64,000 nucleotides of DNA from Desulfosarcina alkanivorans. Its GTDB lineage: Bacteria > Desulfobacterota > Desulfobacteria > Desulfobacterales > Desulfosarcinaceae. Positions 1-9,100 of this stretch are shown here, one piece after another. Position 1 is the first letter of the stretch; each line of letters starts with the position of its first letter. The position numbers and the translations under genes were made by a program. The stretch is taken from positions 992,001 through 1,056,000 of the forward strand of contig NZ_AP021874.1 in the NCBI RefSeq assembly GCF_009688945.1, written 5' to 3'. The notes under the pieces are model-generated. The model had not been told where the DNA came from. It did not search any database and saw only the letters and a program-made list of their open reading frames with translations.

Positions 1-862
1 GGCGTCCTTCCACATGTTCGATTTCATCGGCGGGCGCTACAGTGTCACCTCCGCGGTCGGCGGGGTGCCGCTCGGCCTGTACCTGGGGTATGATCGATTC
101 GAACGGTTCCTGAAAGGCGCCGAAGCGATGGACCGCCACGCCCTGGAAGCCCCTCCGGAGCAGAACCTTCCCCTGATTGCCGCCCTGCTGACCGTATGGA
201 ACACCAGTTTCCTGGGCTATCCCCAGACTGCTATCATTCCTTACGCGTCTCCCCTGTCAAGGCTGACCCCGCATGTCCAGCAGCTGAACATGGAAAGCAA
301 CGGGAAATCGGTGGATGCGCTGGGCCGGCCCCTGGCCCAACCGGCCGGTACGGTGGTCTTCGGTGAACCGGGCACCAATGCCCAGCACTCGTTCTTCCAG
401 CTCGCCCATCAGGGGAAGGCCTTTCCCATCGACTTTATCGGCGTGCTGAACCCGCAATACCGGATGGATGAAGGCGCATTCAAGGGCGTCGGGCACCAGC
501 AGGAGTTGTGGGCCAACCTGCTGGCCCAGGCCACGGCCCTGGCCATGGGGCAGGCCAGCGGGGATCCGGCCAGGTCCTTTTCCGGGAACCGGCCATCCTC
601 CATCATCGTTCTGGAAAACCTGGATCCGGAAGATGTGGGCCGGCTGCTGGCATTTTACGAGGCCAGGACCATCTTCGAGGCCTTCATCTGGGGAATCAAC
701 CCCTTCGACCAGTTCGGCGTGGAACTGGGCAAGGTGACGGCCGGCGTGATTCGTGGGGAAATGGCGGCCCGCAACCAGAATCCGGAACATGACTTCGACG
801 CGGTCGATGCCATCAACCGCCGTTATCTTCGAATGATCTTCAGCGGCAGGCTTCCCGGATGA
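1..862 (+). CDS. pgi: Glucose-6-phosphate isomerase, C-terminal part (5' cut by window)
   Basis: Interconverts glucose-6-phosphate and fructose-6-phosphate in the cytoplasm. The open frame enters at base 2, so the N-terminal part lies outside the window; the first in-window Met at 14 is internal. Family landmarks are all present in order: the sugar-binding segment GGRYSVTSAVGG, the QQLNMESNGKSV stretch, GEPGTNAQHSFFQL with the active-site His, and FDQFGVELGK with the catalytic Lys. About 287 residues remain, as expected for the C-terminal half of a ~530-residue enzyme. It converges on fabH, with a hairpin between them. Identification is firm; only the upstream part is unknown. Confidence 0.95.
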   Translation, partial: ASFHMFDFIGGRYSVTSAVGGVPLGLYLGYDRFERFLKGAEAMDRHALEAPPEQNLPLIAALLTVWNTSFLGYPQTAIIPYASPLSRLTPHVQQLNMESNGKSVDALGRPLAQPAGTVVFGEPGTNAQHSFFQLAHQGKAFPIDFIGVLNPQYRMDEGAFKGVGHQQELWANLLAQATALAMGQASGDPARSFSGNRPSSIIVLENLDPEDVGRLLAFYEARTIFEAFIWGINPFDQFGVELGKVTAGVIRGEMAARNQNPEHDFDAVDAINRRYLRMIFSGRLPG

Positions 863-892
863 CCGTGCTCCGGTGCCGCTGTTTCCGGAACG

Positions 893-924
893 GAAGACAG
901 GGGACGGAGGTGTCCGCCCCCTTC
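893..924. terminator. Hairpin between convergent pgi and fabH, possible bidirectional terminator
   Basis: An interrupted inverted repeat: GAAG, then GGGG, then CGGA, a GGTG loop, then TCCG, CCCC and CTTC, with an unpaired ACA and a single bulged A on the left arm. It lies exactly between two convergent genes. Neither side is followed by a clear T run, so the terminator role is inferred from position and stem strength. Confidence 0.45.
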
Positions 925-927
925 GTA

Positions 928-1938
928 TTAACCGGTAAACCGATAAAGCACCGATCCCCAGGTAACCCCGGCGCCGAGCCCCAGGAACATCACCGTGCTG
1001 CCGGCGCCCAGCAGGCCTTTTTCGATGGCTTCGTCCAGTGCCAGCGGAATGCTGGCCGCCGTCGTGTTTCCGTATCGCTGAATATTGTTGTAAACCCTTG
1101 AATCCGGAAGGTCCAGGGCCTTGGCGAAGGCCTGGTTGATCCTCAGGTTGGCCTGGTGCGGAATGAACAGATCCACCGCGTCCAGGTCGATTTCCGCTTT
1201 TTTCAGCGCCTCGCCGGCCACCTCGGGAAGCCGCCGGACGGCATTTTTAAAAATATTCCTGCCGTCCATGGCTGGAAAATGCAGTCCCGCTTCAAGCATC
1301 TTTTCATCCAGCCGGGGGTTTTCCCGGGATGCCGGTGCGAAGGTCATGAGACTTTCGGCCAGCGACCCGTCGGTGTGCAGGCATGACGCCAGAACCCCCG
1401 CCTTGACATCCGTTTCCATGCGCTCCAGGCAGACCGCCGCCGCCCCGTCTCCGAAAATCACGGCCACGTCGCGTCCCCGGGTTGAAATGTCCAGGCCCGT
1501 GCTGTGCACCTCGGCGCCCACCAGGAGAACGCGCTTGGCCATACTGCTTCGAATATAGGCATCGGCGGTGGCCATACCGTACAGAAAACCGGTGCACTGC
1601 TGGCGGATGTCCAGCGTGGGTGTGGCGTTGAGCCCCAGTTTATTGGCAAGCAGACATCCGGATCCGGGGAAAAATAGGTCCGGGCTCAGTGTGGCAAATA
1701 TGATCAGATCAATATCTTCAGGCCCCCATCCGGCGCGATCCATGGCAATCCGTGACGCTTCCAGACCCAGGTCGGAGGCACCGACGCCACCCGATTCGGG
1801 GACCCAGTACCGCTGTTCAATACCGGTCCGCTGAAGAATCCACTCATTGGAGGTGTCCATCACCCTGGCCAGGTCGTCGTTGGTTACCAGGCGGGGCGGA
1901 ACATAACGGCCGGTCCCTTTGATAACGGTTTTTTTCAT
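928..1938 (-). CDS. fabH: 3-oxoacyl-ACP synthase III (KAS III)
   Basis: Starts fatty acid synthesis by condensing an acyl-CoA (usually acetyl-CoA) with malonyl-ACP in the cytoplasm. The 336-residue length is slightly above the usual ~320. The thiolase-fold catalytic triad is visible: Cys115 in QQCTGF, His261 in PHQAN and Asn291 in GNTTAAS. The glycine-rich end GLGAGVTWGS is also typical. Start ATG 1938 follows AAGGAGAG at good spacing. It is a lone leftward gene with its own candidate promoter (2018-2046), not inside a fab cluster. A specialised KAS III-like enzyme for another starter unit cannot be excluded from sequence. Confidence 0.92.
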   Translation of the reverse strand: MKKTVIKGTGRYVPPRLVTNDDLARVMDTSNEWILQRTGIEQRYWVPESGGVGASDLGLEASRIAMDRAGWGPEDIDLIIFATLSPDLFFPGSGCLLANKLGLNATPTLDIRQQCTGFLYGMATADAYIRSSMAKRVLLVGAEVHSTGLDISTRGRDVAVIFGDGAAAVCLERMETDVKAGVLASCLHTDGSLAESLMTFAPASRENPRLDEKMLEAGLHFPAMDGRNIFKNAVRRLPEVAGEALKKAEIDLDAVDLFIPHQANLRINQAFAKALDLPDSRVYNNIQRYGNTTAASIPLALDEAIEKGLLGAGSTVMFLGLGAGVTWGSVLYRFTG

Positions 1939-2017
1939 GGTTGTGCTCTCCTTGGTCCAGTATTTCCCGTTTTGCGGCTGTGCGCCCAGCTGATTGACTT
2001 GCCCCGAAACATACCTT

Positions 2018-2046
2018 TTGATCGCAAAATGATCAAGAAATTTATC
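2018..2046 (-). promoter_or_regulatory. Candidate fabH promoter overlapping a palindrome
   Basis: On the minus strand, TTGATC (-35-like) is followed after 17 bases by TATGTT (-10-like), about 70 bases before the fabH start. The -35 box is also one arm of a perfect inverted repeat, TTGATC-7 nt-GATCAA, at 2028-2046. That is a plausible operator for a fatty-acid regulator, but this is inference. Confidence 0.45.
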
Positions 2047-2094
2047 ACGTTATGCTCGCACCTCGTTTCTTTCGATCTCCGTGCGCCGATAGGG

Positions 2095-2117
2095 AAGGGG
2101 GGCTTTCGGCCCCCCTT
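2095..2117. other. GC hairpin in the 384-bp gap before the repeat-protein gene
   Basis: Perfect 9-bp stem (AAGGGGGGC paired with GCCCCCCTT) and a 5-base loop. It is not followed by a clean T run on either strand. The gap 1939-2322 holds this hairpin and the fabH promoter; no other feature is seen there. The reading frame open through 1972-2322 does not look coding. Confidence 0.5.
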
Positions 2118-2322
2118 GGGGGCGTCGTTCCTTTTCTCCCTCAAGACAAATGAAATGTCCGGCGGCATCATGAACCGGGCAAAGATGTCCTGCGTCCGAA
2201 AATATCAGGAAACAGATAAAATCCTTAAGTTTGGTCGGCATATCGACGATAACGTAACTGAAAATTATCAGCCGCTGCGATACCCGACGACAATTGCGAG
2301 CGACTCTCCGGCGCGTCATGCA

Positions 2323-4914
2323 ATGGGGCAGAAAAATTCAGAGTCTATTCCAACGTTGCTGCCTATGAAGGAAAAACCTAAAAATCCGTCTCCGGAAACC
2401 AAGGCACCGACCACCGCACCAAAGGCGGGGGGGGCGGGCGGAAATGGCCCCGTCGACAGTCCGGAAAGCATGAGCGCCGAAGAAATGGCGACCTTCGAGA
2501 ATATCATGGGGGAAATAGAAGGCCAGGAGGCGGACAAGCTGTCCGCCGGTGCCGAAGACGATGCGGGCCTCGACGAGGATCAGCAGAAAGCCTTCGAAAG
2601 CATCATGGCCCAGATCGAGGGGGAGGCGGCCGGTGATGGCGATGCTGCAGCGCCCGCTGCCTCCCGGGAGGAACCGGAACGACCGGAAGCGACGGATGAG
2701 GATGATTTTGCCGCCGAACTGGAAAAGGTGGCCAAAGCGGCGGACACGGCCGAAGCGACCCCCTCCGCCGGCGCCGAAGACGATGCGGGCCTCGACGAGG
2801 ATCAGCAGAAAGCCTTCGAAAGCATCATGGCCCAGATCGAGGGAGGGGCGGCCGGTGATGGCGATACTGCAGCGCCCGCTGCCTCCCGGGAGGAACCGGA
2901 ACGACCGGAAGCGACGGATGAGGATGATTTTGCCGCCGAACTGGAAAAGGTGGCCAAAGCGGCGGACACGGCCGAAGCGACCCCCTCCGCCGGCGCCGAA
3001 GACGATGCGGGCCTCGACGAGGATCAGCAGAAAGCCTTCGAAAGCATCATGGCCCAGATCGAGGGAGGGGCGGCCGGTGATGGCGATGCTGCAGCGCCCG
3101 CTGCCTCCCGGGAGGAACCGGAACGACCGGAAGCGACGGATGAGGATGATTTTGCCGCCGAACTGGAAAAGGTGGCCAAAGCGGCGGACACGGCCGAAGC
3201 GACCCCCTCCGCCGGTGCCGCCGGTGGCGAGGGGCGTCTTGACGGGGATTTGCAGCAACCTGTTGAAGGCCAGACGGGATCCGGCGACGCCGACGACACT
3301 GACCCAGGGGCGCCGGATACGGATCCATCCGCTTCCGCTGACCTGATCGCGGGGCAGGCGACCGACGATAAGGATCCGACCGCAGCCGGCCTGGCAGATA
3401 AAGATGAAGATGAAGAATCACAGGATATCTCATCTGAAATTAAAGACATACTGAAAGAGATCACCTCGAGTGACGAGGAATCCGACCGCGGGGAAGCACC
3501 TGGCGAAGATATCGCCGTCCACCCCAAAAAAACCGCCCCCGCGGGTCAGGAGACGGCTTCTGCGATTTCCTCGTCCCCAATCAAGGAAGCGCCGGCGGGG
3601 CCATCCGAACCGGAGCCGGCAACCAAAGCCGCCTCGGCCCACCAGGGGCCGGCAAAAACACCCCCCGCACCGCGGGGAACCCGCCAGCAAAAAACCGCGC
3701 CCCTGCGGGAAGCCCCGGCATCGCACGCAGGCAGGAAAAAGAAAACCATCGCTGTTTCGGCCGCCATCCTGCTGGCGATCGCATTGGCAGGATATTATTA
3801 TGGAGTCCCCAGCCGGCTGGTCGATGCAACGGATCCGTTACCGGCCCGGACTGCCGGTTCAATTTCAACAGCCGAAAACGCCGGGACAGCGCCGCCCGCT
3901 GCGCATCAGGGTCCGGCGCCCGTTGACGGCGGTCGGTCCGATGTGTCACGCCTTGAAGCCGCTGCCGGCAACATCGACCGCCTTCGCAGCGAGGTGCTCG
4001 ACAAACGGGCTGAAATCGAGGAACTGCGCGCCTATTACCAGTCAGGTATCGATGCGGAAAAACAAGGTGTCGTCGATGCGGTTCGCAACACCGGCAGCCG
4101 CAAACGCACTTTAAAGGAAGCGCTGGCCGAACCGCGCATCGGTCTGGGTCTCGCGGCCATTCAGCGGCGCGAGACCTATATCCGGCGGCTGGCGGTTCCG
4201 GTCAGGGACCTTCTTCTTAACAGCGAATCACTGCTGTATCTGTCCCGCAAGGCCGGCCTGCTGGCCATGATGGCCGACAGAGCCAGCGATATCGACATCG
4301 ATGGGTTTATCGCACAGGCCGATGAAATCATTGAGACACAACGCCGTGCATTGTCACAATTGAACATTGACGACGTTCCGGCGACACCGCCGTCCCTGGA
4401 AACGATCTGGCAGGATATCGCCAGACAGATACCGGCCGGCCCGGTCGCGCCCGGTAACGATCGCAGCGCCGCCGATACAGACAATGCGGCCGTCTGGAAA
4501 CGAATCTGCGAAGGGGATTATTCCGAAAAACACCGGTTGACCGCGTTGTCCCCCCAGGCAGCCCGCTGCATGGCCAGATGGAAAGGCAAGGATTTGTTTC
4601 TCAATGGGGTGACCGACCTGTCGGCGGAAGCGGCCCGCGGCCTGGCCTCATGGGAAGGGGACTGGCTGGGGCTGAACGGGCTCAAGGAATTGCGGCCGGA
4701 AGCGGCGGTGCACCTGGCGCAGTGGAAAGGCAAAGGGCTCTCCCTCAATGGCCTTTCCCGTCTTTCTCCCCGGGTCGTGGCCATCTTGTCGGAATGGCAG
4801 GGAGAACAGATCGAGCTGGTCAATGTGAAGCACATGGCCCACTGGGAAAACCCCGGCACCCGGCTGTTTCTTTCCGAACAATTGACGCGCAGGCAAACCG
4901 GCTCAAGGAAGTAG
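2323..4914 (+). CDS. Acidic repeat membrane protein with coiled coil and C-terminal LRR-like repeats
   Basis: Function not recognised. From ATG 2323 the product has about 863 residues. Residues ~74-295 are three near-identical 74-residue acidic repeats, each starting SAGAEDDAGLDEDQQ. A long low-complexity Pro/Ala/Glu region follows. One transmembrane helix at ~474-496 (after RKKKT) suggests a cytoplasmic N-terminus and periplasmic C-terminus. A coiled-coil domain spans ~540-700. Four ~24-residue repeats of the type L.(P/A)EAA..LA.W.G..L.LNG end the protein (~739-840). The coiled-coil part resembles the next gene. The frame is open from 1972, but that upstream part looks non-coding. Start is uncertain: 2323 and 2365 are in frame and neither has a good ribosome site. 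Confidence 0.7.
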   Translation: MGQKNSESIPTLLPMKEKPKNPSPETKAPTTAPKAGGAGGNGPVDSPESMSAEEMATFENIMGEIEGQEADKLSAGAEDDAGLDEDQQKAFESIMAQIEGEAAGDGDAAAPAASREEPERPEATDEDDFAAELEKVAKAADTAEATPSAGAEDDAGLDEDQQKAFESIMAQIEGGAAGDGDTAAPAASREEPERPEATDEDDFAAELEKVAKAADTAEATPSAGAEDDAGLDEDQQKAFESIMAQIEGGAAGDGDAAAPAASREEPERPEATDEDDFAAELEKVAKAADTAEATPSAGAAGGEGRLDGDLQQPVEGQTGSGDADDTDPGAPDTDPSASADLIAGQATDDKDPTAAGLADKDEDEESQDISSEIKDILKEITSSDEESDRGEAPGEDIAVHPKKTAPAGQETASAISSSPIKEAPAGPSEPEPATKAASAHQGPAKTPPAPRGTRQQKTAPLREAPASHAGRKKKTIAVSAAILLAIALAGYYYGVPSRLVDATDPLPARTAGSISTAENAGTAPPAAHQGPAPVDGGRSDVSRLEAAAGNIDRLRSEVLDKRAEIEELRAYYQSGIDAEKQGVVDAVRNTGSRKRTLKEALAEPRIGLGLAAIQRRETYIRRLAVPVRDLLLNSESLLYLSRKAGLLAMMADRASDIDIDGFIAQADEIIETQRRALSQLNIDDVPATPPSLETIWQDIARQIPAGPVAPGNDRSAADTDNAAVWKRICEGDYSEKHRLTALSPQAARCMARWKGKDLFLNGVTDLSAEAARGLASWEGDWLGLNGLKELRPEAAVHLAQWKGKGLSLNGLSRLSPRVVAILSEWQGEQIELVNVKHMAHWENPGTRLFLSEQLTRRQTGSRK
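2542..3207 (+). repeat. Three tandem in-frame 222-bp repeats
   Basis: Unit starts are at 2542, 2764 and 2986, exactly 222 bp (74 codons) apart. The copies differ at only a few bases (for example GAGGCGGCC versus GGGGCGGCC, and GATGCT versus GATACT). Such DNA-level identity points to recent expansion and possible copy-number variation. A diverged half unit (SAEEMATFENIMGEIEG) lies just upstream, and a fourth unit begins at 3208 but stops matching after a few codons. Confidence 0.95.
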
Positions 4915-4917
4915 ACC

Positions 4918-5487
4918 GTGAAACTATCGCATCGATCAATCATTTGGGTCATCATTTTGCTGGTGGCGACCCTGCCCTCGACGGTGGCGGCCAAGGCCAA
5001 AGCGGAACAGCTCCGCCGGACCATGGCGGACATCGCCCTGCTCAACAGCCAGATGGCCCACCGAAAGGCGGAAGCTGCCGGCATCCGGGACGCACTGGCG
5101 GTTCGACTGGATGAAATCAAAACGGAAGCCTTGCGCGAAGTTCGGGAAAAAGGGCTCAAAACCGAAGCGGATGTATTGGCAAACCCGCGCGTCAGGTTCG
5201 ATCTGATGCTGATGGCCGACGTCCAGGCCTATACCGGGCGGTATGGGCAAAAGATAGGCTACTACCGGGTGGCCTGCGACCGGCTCAGTTATCTGTACCA
5301 GCAGGCTGACGATGACCTCAAAATCATCAATACGCTTTCGGACCTGAAGATCGATGCGCTGATTTCCCAGGTGGAAAAGGTCCTCGACAGCTACCTTCCC
5401 GATGCCCAGACCATTGTCCTGAACCCGGGCACATTGAAAATCGATCCCCCTGAAAAAATCTGGAAGGCCCTTAAAAAGGGAAAATAA
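4918..5487 (+). CDS. Exported coiled-coil protein, paralogous to part of the preceding protein
   Basis: Function unknown; 189 residues. A signal peptide (~1-25, hydrophobic IIWVIILLVATLPSTVAA) is followed by a helical, charged, coiled-coil-like body, so the product is likely periplasmic. GTG 4918 follows AAGGAAG at about 7 bases and lies 3 bases after the previous stop, so the two genes are co-transcribed. Residues ~45-160 align by eye with ~545-690 of the preceding protein. Shared positions include a K.AE...R start, LA.PR, an Arg/Tyr-rich middle, L.YL...A, and SD..ID..I.Q. This suggests duplication and perhaps interaction between the two products. Confidence 0.75.
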   Translation: MKLSHRSIIWVIILLVATLPSTVAAKAKAEQLRRTMADIALLNSQMAHRKAEAAGIRDALAVRLDEIKTEALREVREKGLKTEADVLANPRVRFDLMLMADVQAYTGRYGQKIGYYRVACDRLSYLYQQADDDLKIINTLSDLKIDALISQVEKVLDSYLPDAQTIVLNPGTLKIDPPEKIWKALKKGK

Positions 5488-5503
5488 CCGCTGGGGCCGG
5501 GCT

Positions 5504-5965
5504 TCAGCCGATGGACGGCATCAGGGCCCAGCGGATCACCGGGTGATCGACATCCGCAACCCGGTCGATGCAGAGGATGCCGCTGTTTTGCAGTTTAAAC
5601 ACCGTCCGGTCCGGATTGCCGGTGATCAGCAGGCCGGCCAACCGCTCCAGAAAGGGCAGATGCCCCACCAGCATGATGTCCTGATCCAGTCGAAGATGGT
5701 CCGCAAAACCACGGACATCATCCAGCGGTTTCATGCCGCCGGCCGGTGCCACCCCATCTTTGGGCGACAGTGCATGGGACAGGATCTCCGCCGTTTCCCG
5801 TGCCCGTTTTTTCCCGCTGTGAAGAATACGCGACACAGGCACCCGATAACCGGCCGCCACGTCGGCAATCCGCTGGGCTTCCATCTTTCCTTCGCCCGAC
5901 AGGCCCTTTTCAGGATCCTCGGATGCTGCCAGGCATTTTCCGTGTTGAACGAGATAAACAGCCAT
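5504..5965 (-). CDS. sixA: SixA-like phosphohistidine phosphatase
   Basis: A small histidine phosphatase (153 residues from ATG 5965), the size of SixA. SixA removes phosphate from phosphohistidine on signalling or PTS proteins in the cytoplasm. The family RHG-type motif appears as YLVQHGKC near the N-terminus, with Gln in place of the usual Arg. The later LVGHLPFLERL supplies the second His. The 5' frame extends to GTG 5977, but ATG 5965 fits the AAGGTG site better. It converges on the coiled-coil gene. The Arg-to-Gln change is notable because that Arg normally contacts phosphate. Activity is therefore less certain than family membership. Confidence 0.8.
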   Translation of the reverse strand: MAVYLVQHGKCLAASEDPEKGLSGEGKMEAQRIADVAAGYRVPVSRILHSGKKRARETAEILSHALSPKDGVAPAGGMKPLDDVRGFADHLRLDQDIMLVGHLPFLERLAGLLITGNPDRTVFKLQNSGILCIDRVADVDHPVIRWALMPSIG

Positions 5966-6034
5966 ATTTGTCTGCACCTTGCCTTTTTGGGGTATCTGAT
6001 TTTACCAGCCGGCAGACCGGTTAAACCGCAATGC

Positions 6035-7300
6035 CTAAACCATCAGGTTCATCAGTTTATCGTGCAGGACCTCGTATGAGAAAAATTTTTCCCCGAGCAT
6101 GTAGTTGTTGTCTACCATTTTTTTCCTGAGCGGTTCGTTCCGGAGAAGCTCCCGGGTCTGTTCGACCGCTTCATCGGTGACATAGCCGTCTATTTCAACG
6201 GCCTTGAAACCTTTGGGCTTGATATCGAAGGTGTAGATCGAATAGCGGTTGACCAGGATCGGCTTGCGAAAGTAGACGGCTTCCAGAAAGGCATTGCCGA
6301 ACCCCTCGATGGTCGAGGGATACGTTATGAAATCGGCGTGATGGTATATGTCGTAAAGGGTGTAGATTTTACGGCCGTTCCGGGTTGTCCCGCGTTTGTC
6401 GTTGATGATCTTGGAGACGAACAGGGTGTTGACCTGCATGCGTTTGGAATAATCGATGATGCGCTGTTCGTAGTCGTGTCCTTCGTCTCCGGAGGCATGG
6501 GAGATGACCAGCCGGGCTTTCATTCCCAGCCGGCTGACCAGTTCGATGGCGTTTTCGATCCCCTTTCTTTTGACCACCCGGGTCGGCTGGAGAATCAGGC
6601 GTTCATCAGGCTCGAGTCCCAGCGCCTGACGGACATCGCCGGCATAGTCATCCGGCGGTAGCGGCGGATGTTTGAAGTCCATGACGTTGGGAATGATGGT
6701 GGCAGAGATACCGGTCCTGAGGGAAAGCTGATTGTCTGCCGAAGAACTGATGACCACATGGCGGATAGGCGGCAGATGCGGGGGGAAGGACATGTTTAAA
6801 TAGTCCCAGACCGAATTGGTTTTGAACTGCTGGCGTTCCCAGAAAAAATCGTGGTGGTGCGCGATGGTCGGCAGCCCGGTTTCGGCGATGACTTCGGTAA
6901 TGGCCAGGCCCAGGGGAATGTTAAGCGGGATGGTAAGCGAATTTTCAGGGATCAGCAGATCGATGTTGAATTTGGAAATAAAATCGTATAGCTGATTCTT
7001 AAGAAGCTCCTTTATCTCATGAATCTGCGTCGTCAGTTGACGATCCCGCACCCCGTTGGCCGAAGAACCGAAGGCCGTGTTGAAAATCGTCCGGATTTCC
7101 GGTTCCATGAAATGGGCCTTGGGGGCCAGAAAGGACTGTGACGGGTTCCGGTCCAGCTCCCCGGCGAAATAGAAACAATGAAACCGCTGATGCTCGAACA
7201 CGTTGGCCCATTTTTCCGTTTCCAGCGACACCCCGTCGGTTCCGGCGAACCGGGTGGAGATGAACCCAATGTTATGAACATGGTTGAAGGGAATATACAT
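6035..7300 (-). CDS. GT4-type glycosyltransferase
   Basis: A GT-B glycosyltransferase of 421 residues. The C-terminal donor-binding half shows LQPTRVVKRKGIENAIEL and TYPSTIEGFGNAFLEAVYF, the E...F/G..EA signature of family GT4. The N-terminal half has an H-rich acceptor region (TIAHHHDFFWERQQF). It is divergent from the sugar phosphorylase gene, and the same region encodes glucosyl-3-phosphoglycerate synthase. A plausible role is extending or modifying a glycosylglycerate solute, but donor and acceptor cannot be read from sequence. Start ATG 7300 follows AGGTG. Cytoplasmic; no membrane segments seen. Confidence 0.8.
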   Translation of the reverse strand: MYIPFNHVHNIGFISTRFAGTDGVSLETEKWANVFEHQRFHCFYFAGELDRNPSQSFLAPKAHFMEPEIRTIFNTAFGSSANGVRDRQLTTQIHEIKELLKNQLYDFISKFNIDLLIPENSLTIPLNIPLGLAITEVIAETGLPTIAHHHDFFWERQQFKTNSVWDYLNMSFPPHLPPIRHVVISSSADNQLSLRTGISATIIPNVMDFKHPPLPPDDYAGDVRQALGLEPDERLILQPTRVVKRKGIENAIELVSRLGMKARLVISHASGDEGHDYEQRIIDYSKRMQVNTLFVSKIINDKRGTTRNGRKIYTLYDIYHHADFITYPSTIEGFGNAFLEAVYFRKPILVNRYSIYTFDIKPKGFKAVEIDGYVTDEAVEQTRELLRNEPLRKKMVDNNYMLGEKFFSYEVLHDKLMNLMV

Positions 7301-7417
7301 GGCAGCACCTGCAGGGTTGAAAAAAAGAGGATTATAGAGGCAAAACGCTCAGGCAACACCTTGCCGTTAATTTAAAAAGACATCAAAAACATGAATCTGT
7401 CAACGGCTTAATACGGC
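7301..7417. promoter_or_regulatory. Divergent promoter region, glycosyltransferase / sugar phosphorylase
   Basis: This 117-bp AT-rich gap separates divergent genes. On the minus strand TTGACA (7398-7403) is a good -35 box, but a convincing -10 at the right distance was not found. GCCGTT and AACGGC arms flank the AT-rich centre. The regulator is unknown. Confidence 0.35.
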
Positions 7418-9100
7418 ATGATATCGATTCTACACCGGCTGTATGGACGGCAGGGGGGGGATGCCGCCCGGGAGCGGCTCGCCGCCGTGATGGATGCCTT
7501 TGCGCCTGAACGGCACCCCGGAGAAAAAGACCTTTTCGCCCCCACGGATGCCATCCTGATTACCTACGGCGACACCCTTTTTCGAAGCGGGGAGCGGCCC
7601 CTGAAAACCCTGAATCGCTTTTCCAGCGACTATTTCAGGGACGTGTTTTCAGGTATTCATATTCTGCCATTTTTCCCCTATTCATCAGACGATGGATTTT
7701 CGGTAACGGATTTTCATTCCGTCAGGCCCGACCTGGGCAGCTGGGCGGACATTCGGGCCATCGGCAAACGATTCAGGCTGATGGTCGATCTGGTGGCCAA
7801 CCATGTGTCAGCCAAAAGCCGCTGGTTCCAGGCCTATCTGGCCGACAAAAAGGGATTTGACGACCTGGCCATCGAGGTCGATCCGTCGGCAGACCTGTCG
7901 GCGGTGATCCGACCCCGGGCCCTTCCGCTGCTGACGGCGTATACCAAAGGGTCGGGGCGCACGGTACACCTGTGGACGACCTTCAGCGCCGACCAGATCG
8001 ACCTCAATTACCGCAGCATCGACGTGCTGGAAAACATGGTGCGGACGCTGCTCTTCTACGTATCCCAGGGCGCACGGATGATCCGGCTGGACGCCATTGC
8101 ATACCTGTGGAAACAGATCGGAACGCCCTGCATCCACCTGCACCAGACCCACGACCTGGTCCGCCTGTTCCGCAGGGTTTTAAACCGGAAGGCTCCCGGG
8201 GTGGTTGTGGTCACCGAGACCAATGTGCCCCACGATGAAAATATCAGTTATTTCGGCGATGGTTCCGACCAGGCCCAGATGGTCTACAATTTCACCCTGC
8301 CGCCGCTCCTGCTTTATTCCCTGGCCACCGGCAAGGCCCGCGTGTTTTCCGATTGGGCGCAAACCCTGGTGACGCCATCGACCACAACGGCCTTTCTCAA
8401 CTTCAGCGCTTCCCACGACGGCATCGGGGTGCGTCCCCTGGAAGGCATCCTGCCCTCGCCTGAGATTGCATGGCTGGCGGATCGAACTCGGAAAAACGGT
8501 GGCCGCGTTTCCGAAAAGCGCAACCCTGACGGCTCCAACAGCCCTTATGAGCTGAACATCACCTATCTGGATGCACTCAAAGATCCTTCCGGTGCAACCG
8601 ATCCGCACCACATCCCCCGTTTCCTGGCCTCCCAGGCCGTGGTACTGGTGCTTCCCGGTGTTCCCGCGGTTTACATCCACAGCCTGCTGGGGTCAACCAA
8701 CTGGACGGAGGGCATGCGGGCGACCGGGCAGGCCCGGACGATCAATCGGGCAAGGCTGCCGGTCGACGCCCTCGTTGCCGAACTGGACGATCCGCACAGC
8801 GTCCGGTCGCGAATTTTTTTCCCTTACCTGGAGATGATCCGTATCCGCTGCCGCCAGCCCGCTTTCCATCCCGGGGCGGACATGCAGATTCTGCATCTGG
8901 ACGACCGGGTGTTCGCGGTCCAGCGCACGTGCCGGGAGCAGGTGCTGGTTGCGGTGACCAATTTTTCCGCCGCGTCCCTGACGGTCGGGTTGCCGACCGG
9001 TCATGGTGGCCATCGGTTCAGGGATCTTCTGAGCGGCCAACGGGTTGAGGGCCCATCGGTAACGCTCCGGGCATACCAGAGCGTGTGGCTGGCACCGTGA
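7418..9100 (+). CDS. GH13_18 sugar phosphorylase (candidate glucosylglycerate phosphorylase)
   Basis: A 560-residue member of the sucrose-phosphorylase branch of GH13, which cleaves alpha-glucosides with phosphate to give glucose-1-phosphate. The three catalytic acids are present: Asp225 (nucleophile, IRLDAIA), Glu267 (acid/base, VVTETNVPH) and Asp334 (SASHDGIGVRP). In the branch that includes E. coli YcjM the substrate is glucosylglycerate. The glucosyl-3-phosphoglycerate synthase gene downstream supports that here, though sucrose or glucosylglycerol remain possible. Cytoplasmic, no signal peptide. No strong ribosome site precedes ATG 7418. It leads the rightward solute gene set. Confidence 0.85.
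   Translation: MISILHRLYGRQGGDAARERLAAVMDAFAPERHPGEKDLFAPTDAILITYGDTLFRSGERPLKTLNRFSSDYFRDVFSGIHILPFFPYSSDDGFSVTDFHSVRPDLGSWADIRAIGKRFRLMVDLVANHVSAKSRWFQAYLADKKGFDDLAIEVDPSADLSAVIRPRALPLLTAYTKGSGRTVHLWTTFSADQIDLNYRSIDVLENMVRTLLFYVSQGARMIRLDAIAYLWKQIGTPCIHLHQTHDLVRLFRRVLNRKAPGVVVVTETNVPHDENISYFGDGSDQAQMVYNFTLPPLLLYSLATGKARVFSDWAQTLVTPSTTTAFLNFSASHDGIGVRPLEGILPSPEIAWLADRTRKNGGRVSEKRNPDGSNSPYELNITYLDALKDPSGATDPHHIPRFLASQAVVLVLPGVPAVYIHSLLGSTNWTEGMRATGQARTINRARLPVDALVAELDDPHSVRSRIFFPYLEMIRIRCRQPAFHPGADMQILHLDDRVFAVQRTCREQVLVAVTNFSAASLTVGLPTGHGGHRFRDLLSGQRVEGPSVTLRAYQSVWLAP

Noticed and set aside
1972..2322. Extended N-terminus of the repeat protein
   Set aside because: The frame is open but composition is not coding-like and the strong hairpin 2095-2117 and the fabH promoter lie inside it.
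2542..3207. 222-bp repeats considered as CRISPR or satellite DNA
   Set aside because: They are in-frame, coding, without spacers, and preserve 74-codon periodicity.
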